Source: Pseudomonadota bacterium (lineage in GTDB: Bacteria > Pseudomonadota > Gammaproteobacteria > Burkholderiales > Thiobacillaceae). From it: a DNA stretch of 6,028 nt. A program made the position numbers and the translations under genes. Below, one piece after another: positions 1 to 5,489 of the stretch (the first letter of the stretch is position 1; each line of letters begins with the position of its first letter). The stretch covers positions 1 through 6,028 of the forward strand of contig JAKACL010000183.1 in the NCBI GenBank assembly GCA_021821425.1. Direction: 5' to 3'. The notes below the pieces were generated by a model. The model saw nothing but the letters and a program-made list of their open reading frames with translations, had not been told where the DNA came from and made no database searches.

Positions 1-152
1 TTTCAGGGGTGAAGTGCATGGGCTCGATTATCGTAGGATTAGCGCGAAGCCTACCGAAAAGCCATCCAATTAAAAAGGGCGCCGCGCGGATGCTTTATAT
101 TCCATCTGAGAACCGCCGCGCAGGACCGGCACCGACATCTGGGGGAAACCAC
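1..152. other. Leader region upstream of the permease, no supported gene
   Basis: No convincing coding sequence lies here. The permease frame stays open back to a GTG at 9, but the extra 48 residues are basic, proline-rich and unlike a permease N-terminus, so they are treated as non-coding. The stretch is richer in A+T around 56-75 and 93-103. A TATATT at 96-101 could be a -10 element, but I see no acceptable -35 at 16-18 bases, so no promoter is called. A short inverted repeat at 33-54 is listed separately. Confidence 0.6.
33..54. repeat. Short inverted repeat, possible dispersed palindromic repeat
   Basis: GTAGG at 33-37 and CCTAC at 50-54 are exact reverse complements separated by 12 bases that include AGCGCGAAG. 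The arrangement resembles, from memory, degenerate intergenic palindromic repeats in proteobacterial genomes that carry a GTAGG-type arm and an AGCGCGAAGC-like centre. With only five paired bases it could be chance, and no second copy exists in this window. Confidence 0.3.
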
Positions 153-1967
153 ATGAATACGGAGCAGATGCTCATCGTCGGCATCCTCTTCGCCACCATC
201 GGCATGTTCCTGTGGGGACGCTGGCGCCACGACATGGTGGCGGTGGGCGCGCTGCTGGCCTGCGTGTTTGCCGGACTGGTGGCGACCGCCGACGCCTTTG
301 CCGGCTTTGCCCATCCGGCGGTGATCACCGTCGCCTGCGTGCTGGTGTTGAGCCATGGCCTGCAAACCTCGGGCGCAGTGGACGCGCTGACGCGCCGCGT
401 GCTGCCCGCCAAGGCCGGGCCGACGCTGGCCATTTTTTCGCTGACCGCGCTGGGGGCGCTGCTGTCCGCCTTCATGAACAATGTCGGCGCACTCGCGCTG
501 CTGATCCCGGTGGCGATGCAGCTCGCCCGCAGGCTGGATCTGCCGCCCGGCAAGGTGCTGATGCCGCTGGCATTCGGCTCGATTCTAGGCGGCACCACCA
601 CATTGATCGGCACGCCGCCCAATCTGATCGTTTCCGGCCTGCGCGAAGAAGCCGGCCTCGGCAGCTTCGGCATGTTCGACTTCAGCCCGGTCGGGGTCGC
701 GCTGACGCTGCTGGGCGTGCTTTTCATCGGCCTCGTCGGCTGGCGGCTGGTGCCGACACGCAAGCAGACCGACGCCGATGGGTTCGATACCGGCACCTAC
801 CTGACCGAGGCGCGGGTGACCGAGAACAGCAAGGCGGCCGGCATGAAGCTGCGTGAAATCGAGGCGGCGCTGGAAGACGCGGACGCGCAGATCGTCGGTC
901 TGGTGCGTAACGACGTGCGGGTGTCGGCGCCGAATGCCGGCCGTTATGTGCATGCCGGCGACATCCTGATCATCGAGGCCGAGGCGGAAACCCTTGCCAC
1001 GGCCCTGTCCAGCCTCGGACTGGTGCTGGAGGAGTCCCAGTCCAACGTGGACAAGGCCGCAGCCGGAAATGCGGTCCAGGCGGACGAAGGGAAAAAGGCG
1101 ACGCCGCCGGATGAAATCGCGCTGGTGGAGCTGGCGATCCTGCCGTCTTCCGGACTGCTTGAGCGCACGCCCAGCGACATCCAGCTGCGCAGCCGTTACG
1201 GCATCAACCTGCTCGCGGTATCGAGCCAGGGCCGGCGCAGCCGGGCCCGGCTTCGCACCTACCGCTTCAAGGCCGGCGACGTGCTCTTGATGCAGGGCAC
1301 GCCGGAAGCCATCGCCGAATTCGCATCGGCCGCCAGCTGCGTGCCGCTGGCCGAGCGCGCGCTCTACATTCCGGACACGCGCAAGGCCGTCACCGCCAGC
1401 CTCATCCTGGGGCTGGCGGTCGTCGTCGCGGCGCTGGGGCTGCTGCCGATCGCGGTCGCCTTCACCGCCGGGGTACTCGCCTCGATGGTGCTGCGCACGG
1501 TGCCGCCGCGCGCGGTCTACGAGGCCATCGACTGGCCGGTCGTCATCCTGCTCGGCGCCTTGATCCCGGTGGCAGGCGCGATGCAGAGCACCGGCACCGC
1601 CGACCTGATCGCCCGCTTCCTGCTGGACCACATTGCCCAGGGCCACGCCGTCATCGGCCTGGCGACGCTGCTGATCGTCACCATGATGCTGACCGACCTG
1701 ATGAACAACGCGGCCACCGCAGCGGTGATGTGCCCGATCGCGCTCGGCGCCGCCAGCCAGTTGGGGGTGAATCCGGATACCTTCCTGATGGCGGTGGCGG
1801 TAGGCGCCTCATGCGCCTTTCTGACGCCGATCGGCCACCAGAACAACACCCTGATCCTCGGTCCGGGCGGTTTCCGTTTCGGCGATTACTGGCGGATGGG
1901 ACTGCCGCTGGACGTGATCGTCATTGGGGTCAGCCTGCCGATGCTGATGTGGGTGTGGCCGTTGTAA
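153..1967 (+). CDS. SLC13/DASS-family anion permease with two TrkA-C domains
   Basis: This is a 604-residue inner-membrane permease of the SLC13 (divalent anion:Na+ symporter) type. Family members move sulfate, dicarboxylates or other oxyanions; the substrate cannot be read here. Two repeated membrane halves are visible. Residues about 5-200 carry SAFMNN at 105-110 and a GTTTLIGTPPNL signature at 147-158. Residues about 411-602 carry LTDLMNNAATA at 513-523 and AFLTPIGHQNN at 555-565. These paired MNN and T-P-hairpin motifs form the family's substrate and cation site. Between the halves are two soluble RCK_C/TrkA-C domains (about 217-292 and 323-399), joined by a hydrophilic linker at 294-320; such domains often bind nucleotides or other ligands and may gate transport. 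The ATG at 153 is chosen because GGGGGAA at 141-147 sits at proper spacing and the first helix follows directly. Length suits TrkA-C-containing members. It converges on the lipoprotein gene with a 55-base gap and looks functionally unrelated to the kinase module. Confidence 0.9.
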   Translation: MNTEQMLIVGILFATIGMFLWGRWRHDMVAVGALLACVFAGLVATADAFAGFAHPAVITVACVLVLSHGLQTSGAVDALTRRVLPAKAGPTLAIFSLTALGALLSAFMNNVGALALLIPVAMQLARRLDLPPGKVLMPLAFGSILGGTTTLIGTPPNLIVSGLREEAGLGSFGMFDFSPVGVALTLLGVLFIGLVGWRLVPTRKQTDADGFDTGTYLTEARVTENSKAAGMKLREIEAALEDADAQIVGLVRNDVRVSAPNAGRYVHAGDILIIEAEAETLATALSSLGLVLEESQSNVDKAAAGNAVQADEGKKATPPDEIALVELAILPSSGLLERTPSDIQLRSRYGINLLAVSSQGRRSRARLRTYRFKAGDVLLMQGTPEAIAEFASAASCVPLAERALYIPDTRKAVTASLILGLAVVVAALGLLPIAVAFTAGVLASMVLRTVPPRAVYEAIDWPVVILLGALIPVAGAMQSTGTADLIARFLLDHIAQGHAVIGLATLLIVTMMLTDLMNNAATAAVMCPIALGAASQLGVNPDTFLMAVAVGASCAFLTPIGHQNNTLILGPGGFRFGDYWRMGLPLDVIVIGVSLPMLMWVWPL

Positions 1968-1970
1968 ACA

Positions 1971-1993
1971 GCGCTCGGTGCGCGGCAGAGCGC
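1971..1993 (+). terminator. Weak hairpin between convergent genes, possible terminator
   Basis: GCGCTC at 1971-1976 pairs with GAGCGC at 1988-1993 across an 11-base GC-rich loop, four bases after the permease stop. No clean T-run follows on the plus strand (only a short pyrimidine stretch at 1998-2004), so it is not a classical intrinsic terminator. On the minus strand a T-run (the A7 at 2006-2012) comes 11 bases after the lipoprotein stop, but I found no good stem directly before it. Either could help end transcription in the 1968-2022 gap; the evidence is weak. Confidence 0.3.
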
Positions 1994-2022
1994 CCAGTTT
2001 CCTTGAAAAAAAGAGGCGTTGC

Positions 2023-2430
2023 TTAGGATTTTCTTGCCATGTCGGTCTTCAGACTTCTGAAGACCGGCCCCCACACCGGGTGGCCGGATTCCGCCGGCGC
2101 CAACTCGAATTTCGGATCGATTTGCAGTGCCTTGCGGAATTCGTCGCGACAAGCCTTTTCCCGCGATTGCGCGCAATGCATGAAGGCAAGGTACTTGTGC
2201 GCCGCGACCTTGTCGGAGTTCAGCAGCAATCCTGCGGAGGACGCGCTTTGCAACAGCCGGGACGCATTTCTATAGTCGCCGTCTTCGTACGCCCGGATGC
2301 CCGCTGACAGATCCTGTTCCGCCTTGCGAAGCGCGAGCTTGTCGAGGCCGGTATCGCGCATGATAGGCGCGGCGCAGGCCGTTATCAGTACGGTGGCGAG
2401 AAGCAGCACGGCGGTTCGCATCATCATCAT
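2023..2430 (-). CDS. TPR-like outer-membrane lipoprotein, resembles TssQ family
   Basis: This is a 135-residue predicted lipoprotein. A short hydrophobic signal sequence ends in the lipobox I-T-A-C with Cys19; Ala at +2 and +3 favours the outer membrane. The mature part is mostly helical, with two TPR-like helix pairs (about 36-65, with the GDYRNASRLL segment, and 75-105, with the CRDEFRKALQIDP segment). It then has a conserved-looking tail, FELAPAESGHPVWGPVFR (108-125). That tail and the KYLAFMHC block resemble, from memory, the T6SS-associated TssQ lipoproteins of betaproteobacteria. Four tandem ATG codons (2430-2419) open the frame. The ribosome site AGGCAGGGAA abuts the first, so the third ATG (2424) has the more usual spacing. 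It follows the kinase stop by 10 bases and is almost certainly co-transcribed and perhaps translationally coupled. It may be the envelope partner of the kinase or a secretion-complex accessory. The lipoprotein call is firm; the TssQ name is tentative. Confidence 0.8.
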   Translation of the reverse strand: MMMMRTAVLLLATVLITACAAPIMRDTGLDKLALRKAEQDLSAGIRAYEDGDYRNASRLLQSASSAGLLLNSDKVAAHKYLAFMHCAQSREKACRDEFRKALQIDPKFELAPAESGHPVWGPVFRSLKTDMARKS

Positions 2431-2440
2431 TTCCCTGCCT
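2431..2440 (-). promoter_or_regulatory. Ribosome binding site of the lipoprotein gene
   Basis: On the minus strand the kinase TAA stop is followed directly by AGGCAGGGAA and then by four ATGs. The purine-rich AGG and AGGGA elements are good Shine-Dalgarno matches. AGGGA lies 1, 4, 7 and 10 bases from the four ATGs, so the third gives the best spacing. A site this close to the upstream stop suggests ribosome re-initiation after the kinase is translated. Confidence 0.6.
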
Positions 2441-3862
2441 TTACCTGAACTTGTGCCGGATCTTGTGCGACTTCCCCGGCTCCAGATTCACGGTACCACG
2501 ATAGGAAGCGAATCCCTGATTGCGTATTTCCACCACATGCCTGCCCGGCTCAAGCGGCAGCTTGGCGAGCGGTGGCGACACGCCGACACGCTTGCCATCG
2601 ACAAATACCTCGCCCCAGGGTGAAACTGCCAACGTCAGCGTGGCTTTGGCCTGCACGATCGTTTCCGGCACGTCGGGCGTGGCGATCCCGCTGGCGGCGG
2701 GCAAAAGTGGGGGCGGCGTGTCAATGTGTACTGTTTCGATTTCCGGCGCATCCGCTGTAGGCAGTGCGGCGCGCTTGGATGGGAGCCCCTGCCAAACCAT
2801 CGCCCACCCGACCACGAGCAGCACCGGGATGGCAAGCAGCAGGCGCATGCGGCGCCCTTGTGCTCCGCCCAGAAACGAGGCGGGTGTTAACCGGATACCC
2901 CCGCCGCCGCCCGCCTGCGACACGCCCCGAACGCTGCCGGCCTGCTGTGGCGTTAGGCATAGCGTGGCTTCATGCTCCGTTGGCGCGCTGCCTGCCTGAC
3001 CCGGCCGCCTGCCGACGGCCGGCGGACGCGGCTTCTGCGGGAGAGGAGCGTCATCCCCCTCCAAATCACGGGCGAACTCTCCGGCGGTCTGGTAGCGATC
3101 CTCCGGGCGCTTGGCCATGGCCCGGGCGATGATGCGGTCGAACACTGGCGGTACGCCAAGATTGACCGTACTGGGCGGCGCGACTTCTTCATTCAGTATC
3201 TTGTACAGGATGGCGCTGAGGTTGTCGCCATTGAACGGCGTCACTCCCGTCAGCATTTCATACAGCACCACCCCCAGCGCGAAAATATCGGTCCGGCCAT
3301 CCGTGGCCTCACCCGCCACCTGCTCCGGCGCCATGTATTTGGGTGAGCCCAGCACAGTGCCAAGCTGCGTGCGCGAGCCCGTGGGAATCTGCGCAATGCC
3401 GAAATCCATGATTTTGACGTCGCGATTCCGCGTGATCATGATGTTGGCTGGCTTGATATCGCGGTGCACCACCTGGTTCTCATGTGCATAATTCAATGCG
3501 CCCGCAATTTGCGCCGCGATCCGGCCGATCAGGGCGGGGGGAAACACCACCCCGGAATCGAGCATTTCGCGCAGCGATTCGCCCTCCACGTATTCCATCG
3601 CAATGTAGGCGACATCGCCGGTCTCGCCCACGTCGTAAATGGTGACGATATTGGAATGGTTCAGGCGTCCCGCAGATTTGGCTTCGCGGTAAAACCGCGT
3701 TTCGAATTCGGCACGCTCGTCTTTCGACAGGTCGAGATTGATCGTCTTGATCGCGACCGTGCGCTCGATCAGCGGGTCAACCGCCTTGTAAACCGCGCCC
3801 ATAGCACCCTGACCAAGCGCAGAGACCACTTCATAACGTCCGAATTGTGTTGGGCTGACCAT
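2441..3862 (-). CDS. Transmembrane Ser/Thr protein kinase with C-terminal PEGA domain
   Basis: This is a 473-residue Hanks-type Ser/Thr kinase. The catalytic domain spans about 9-268: glycine loop GQGAMGAVY (17-25), ATP-anchoring Lys39 in VAIK, helix-C Glu60, catalytic loop HRDIKPAN (133-140, Asp135), DFG (153-155), activation segment with Thr165, Thr169 and Ser173, and APE (178-180). All key residues are present, so it should be active. A Pro/Gly-rich juxtamembrane linker (270-337) leads to one membrane helix (about 339-357). After a Pro-rich stalk comes a PEGA-like domain (about 405-470, with EVFVDGKRVGVSPP and LEPGRHVVEIRNQGF), predicted to lie in the periplasm. PEGA replaces the PASTA repeats common in Gram-positive kinases. 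The ATG at 3862 is the only start just before the kinase fold, yet it has no Shine-Dalgarno; CTCCTCCC precedes it instead. The lipoprotein follows in the same operon, and the phosphatase and FHA genes diverge from it. It probably phosphorylates the FHA protein or a partner of it, and may belong to a PpkA-like control circuit. The substrate is unknown. Confidence 0.93.
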   Translation of the reverse strand: MVSPTQFGRYEVVSALGQGAMGAVYKAVDPLIERTVAIKTINLDLSKDERAEFETRFYREAKSAGRLNHSNIVTIYDVGETGDVAYIAMEYVEGESLREMLDSGVVFPPALIGRIAAQIAGALNYAHENQVVHRDIKPANIMITRNRDVKIMDFGIAQIPTGSRTQLGTVLGSPKYMAPEQVAGEATDGRTDIFALGVVLYEMLTGVTPFNGDNLSAILYKILNEEVAPPSTVNLGVPPVFDRIIARAMAKRPEDRYQTAGEFARDLEGDDAPLPQKPRPPAVGRRPGQAGSAPTEHEATLCLTPQQAGSVRGVSQAGGGGGIRLTPASFLGGAQGRRMRLLLAIPVLLVVGWAMVWQGLPSKRAALPTADAPEIETVHIDTPPPLLPAASGIATPDVPETIVQAKATLTLAVSPWGEVFVDGKRVGVSPPLAKLPLEPGRHVVEIRNQGFASYRGTVNLEPGKSHKIRHKFR

Positions 3863-3904
3863 GTGGGAGGAGACGGGTAGCTTGCTTTGGTGGGATTCCG
3901 AATG

Positions 3905-3916
3905 CGAGAATTCTCG
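3905..3916. promoter_or_regulatory. Perfect 12-base palindrome, candidate operator
   Basis: CGAGAATTCTCG at 3905-3916 is a perfect palindrome, and symmetry stops one base out on each side. Its centre (3910.5) is within two bases of the midpoint of the 93-base kinase-phosphatase spacer. Relative to the proposed -10 elements it would cover the -35 region of the plus-strand promoter and the first bases of the minus-strand transcript. A dimeric regulator bound here could therefore act on both operons. No regulator family is recognised from the motif, and the EcoRI-like core alone is common. Confidence 0.4.
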
Positions 3917-3925
3917 GCAGCAAAA

Positions 3926-3934
3926 AGTATAACA
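3926..3934 (-). promoter_or_regulatory. Candidate extended -10 promoter for the kinase operon
   Basis: Read on the minus strand, this is TGTTATACT, a TGn-extended -10 box with five of six matches to TATAAT. Transcription would start near 3919 and give a leader of about 57 bases before the kinase ATG. No good -35 is seen at 16-18 bases, which fits an extended -10 promoter or an alternative sigma factor. Confidence 0.4.
3928..3933 (+). promoter_or_regulatory. Candidate -10 element for the phosphatase-FHA operon
   Basis: TATAAC on the plus strand matches the -10 consensus at five of six bases and overlaps the opposed minus-strand box. A start near 3940 would give a very short leader with the ribosome site at its 5' end. 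The -35 position falls in the palindrome and is a poor match, so an activator would probably be needed. The evidence is weak. Confidence 0.3.
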
Positions 3935-3941
3935 AACCCAT

Positions 3942-3947
3942 AGGAGG
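3942..3947 (+). promoter_or_regulatory. Strong Shine-Dalgarno that fixes the TTG start of the phosphatase
   Basis: AGGAGG is a perfect anti-16S match, eight bases before the TTG at 3956. No in-frame ATG occurs near the start of the PP2C domain, and the next TTG (3983) has no ribosome site, so this element decides the start codon. Confidence 0.75.
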
Positions 3948-3955
3948 CTTTCGTT

Positions 3956-4795
3956 TTGCCCTACGCGTCGTACGCTCCCCCCTTGTCGTTCGAAATCGCC
4001 GCACGCTCCGACCCCGGATTGCTGCGCACCCTGAACGAGGACAGCATCGCCACCGTCGGCGAGCTGGGCTTGCTGGTGCTGGCGGACGGCATGGGCGGCT
4101 ACCAGTCCGGCGACGTGGCCAGCCGTCTGGCCGTCCACATCATCGTTGAGGGGATGACCCATGGCCTGCAGGCGCGGCCTGACACCCAGGACGCGGTAGC
4201 CGACCTCGTGAGCGCATGCATAGAAAGAGCCAACCGCGCGATCCTGATGGAAGGCCAGCGGCGCGTGCAGCTCAGCGACTCGCTTCAGGAGCAGGCCATG
4301 GGTTCGACCGTGGCGCTCGTGCTGTTGCGGAACAATCACGCCACGATTGCGCATGTCGGCGATTCCCGCGTCTATCGACTGCGCGGCGGCAGTCTCGAAT
4401 TGTTGACGCATGACCATTCCCTGTTGCAGGAGCAGATCGACCAGGGAATCCTCAGCACCGAGGCGGCCGCCACTTCGCACAACCGCCACCTGGTCACGCG
4501 CGGACTCGGCCTGCAGCCCGAGGTGTCGGTTTCGCTGGTGGAGCATGAGGTCCTGCCGGGCGATCTCTACCTGGTCTGCTCGGACGGCCTGAACGACATG
4601 GTGGACAACGCGGATATCGAACGGGTGCTCGATCTCCTCCAGGCCAATTTGCCGCTAGCCGCCAGCCAGTTGGTGATGATCGCCAACGATAACGGCGGGG
4701 AAGACAACGTCTCGGTCATCCTGGCCAAAGCCGGGCAGCATGCTTCACCCACCGCGAAGAAAAAGGGTTTCTTCGCCTGGCTATTCGGACGCTGA
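3956..4795 (+). CDS. PP2C-family Ser/Thr protein phosphatase
   Basis: This is a 279-residue cytoplasmic metal-dependent (PPM/PP2C) phosphatase, the expected antagonist of the divergent kinase. The motifs appear in family order: R24 with NED (27-29), ADGMGG (43-48), GST (116-118), HVGDSRVYRLR (133-143), LTHDHS (150-155), TRGLG (181-185), CSDGLND (208-214) and GGEDNVSV (247-254). Metal-binding aspartates are present in each key motif (Asp29, Asp44, Asp210, Asp250), so the enzyme looks intact. Family members remove phosphate from Ser/Thr using Mn2+ or Mg2+. A short basic, aromatic tail, KKKGFFAWLFGR (268-279), lies beyond the catalytic fold and might touch the membrane or a partner. Translation begins at TTG behind a perfect AGGAGG. 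The FHA gene starts four bases after its stop, so the two are surely an operon. In T6SS control circuits the equivalent enzyme is PppA; calling this one PppA would be a guess. Confidence 0.93.
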   Translation: MPYASYAPPLSFEIAARSDPGLLRTLNEDSIATVGELGLLVLADGMGGYQSGDVASRLAVHIIVEGMTHGLQARPDTQDAVADLVSACIERANRAILMEGQRRVQLSDSLQEQAMGSTVALVLLRNNHATIAHVGDSRVYRLRGGSLELLTHDHSLLQEQIDQGILSTEAAATSHNRHLVTRGLGLQPEVSVSLVEHEVLPGDLYLVCSDGLNDMVDNADIERVLDLLQANLPLAASQLVMIANDNGGEDNVSVILAKAGQHASPTAKKKGFFAWLFGR

Positions 4796-4799
4796 AACC

Positions 4800-5489
4800 A
4801 TGGCAAAACTGATCGTCAGTCAAAACGGCGACATCATCGAGAACCGCTTCCTCGAAGAAGCCACGTTCACTATCGGCAGCCGGGCCGACAATGACCTCTG
4901 CCTTGCCCGCGAGGGGGTCAGCAGGGCCCACGCCCGCATTGCTTCGGTCGGCAACGACGACATCCTGGAAGACCTGGACAGCACCAATGGCACCCGGGTG
5001 AATGGCCGGCCGATCACCCGGCATATTTTGCAAAACGACGATGTCATCCAAATCGGCGATGTCCATATTCGCTATCGAAACCACAAAGCCATCGATGGCC
5101 CGAGTTTCGACCGAACGATGATCATTCAGCCGTCGACGCTGGAAAGCGAAGCACCCGCCCAGCCGGTGGGCGCCTATGCGCTGGCGACTGCCAAGCAGGA
5201 ACGACGCTTCAGGCGAGGCATGCACCTGGGCCTGATCCGGACGCTCAAGGACACCCAGCCGGGTGCGGAAGTCGAATTGTCGCAAGTCCTCTACACCTTC
5301 GGCATTCCCGGAAAACAGCTTGTGGTGATCAACTCCCGTCCGCACGGCTATTTCATCACCCATGTCGAGGGAAAAAAACCCGCGCGCGTGAACGGAAAAT
5401 CCATCGGCACCGAACCCCGGCCGCTGACGTCCAACGATGTGATCGAAGTCGGCGGCGAAAAACTCCTGTTCCTGCTCAGGCAGCTTTGA
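4800..5489 (+). CDS. FHA-domain protein with a second, degenerate FHA-like domain
   Basis: This is a 229-residue soluble phosphothreonine-reader protein. The first FHA domain (about 3-92) has every canonical binding element: GSR at 26-28, SRAH at 41-44, DSTNGTRVNG at 60-69, then NDDVIQIGD (79-87). A linker of about 65 residues contains FDRTMIIQP (103-111), where Thr106 is a possible phosphosite, and a basic patch (KQERRFRRG, 132-140). Residues about 157-227 look like a second FHA fold. FGIPG (167-171) stands where the G-R strand would be, SRPH (179-182) matches the S-x-x-H element, RVNGK (196-200) matches N-G, and NDVIEVGGEKLLFLL is the usual last strands. The binding Arg seems replaced (Gly171-Lys172). 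The ATG at 4800 is chosen because the fold starts at once and the phosphatase stop is four bases upstream; its ribosome site is weak (GGACG), consistent with coupling. It is probably the kinase's substrate or effector, as Fha proteins are in T6SS control. Decayed transposase sequence follows the stop directly. Confidence 0.9.
   Translation: MAKLIVSQNGDIIENRFLEEATFTIGSRADNDLCLAREGVSRAHARIASVGNDDILEDLDSTNGTRVNGRPITRHILQNDDVIQIGDVHIRYRNHKAIDGPSFDRTMIIQPSTLESEAPAQPVGAYALATAKQERRFRRGMHLGLIRTLKDTQPGAEVELSQVLYTFGIPGKQLVVINSRPHGYFITHVEGKKPARVNGKSIGTEPRPLTSNDVIEVGGEKLLFLLRQL

Noticed and set aside
9..152. Upstream extension of the permease to a GTG at 9
   Set aside because: The added residues do not resemble a permease N-terminus, and the ATG at 153 has a ribosome site and starts just before the first helix.
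585..1646. A 353-codon minus-strand open frame inside the permease gene
   Set aside because: The translation is rich in Arg, Gln, Gly and His with no family motifs, typical of the antisense of a GC-rich membrane protein gene.
3861..3932. Short plus-strand leader peptide after GGGAGGAG at 3865-3872
   Set aside because: The purine run is just the complement of the pyrimidine tract before the kinase start, and the frame from the TTG at 3882 is only about 16 codons with no similarity to anything I recognise.
3863..4546. A 228-codon N-terminal extension of the kinase reading frame, antisense to the phosphatase
   Set aside because: It is open by chance through GC-rich antisense sequence, has no domain-like content, and overlaps a clearly real PP2C gene. 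The kinase fold begins right after the ATG at 3862.
4740..4799. Upstream start for the FHA protein overlapping the phosphatase
   Set aside because: It adds 20 basic, low-complexity residues before the FHA fold. The ATG at 4800, four bases after the phosphatase stop, is the natural operon start.
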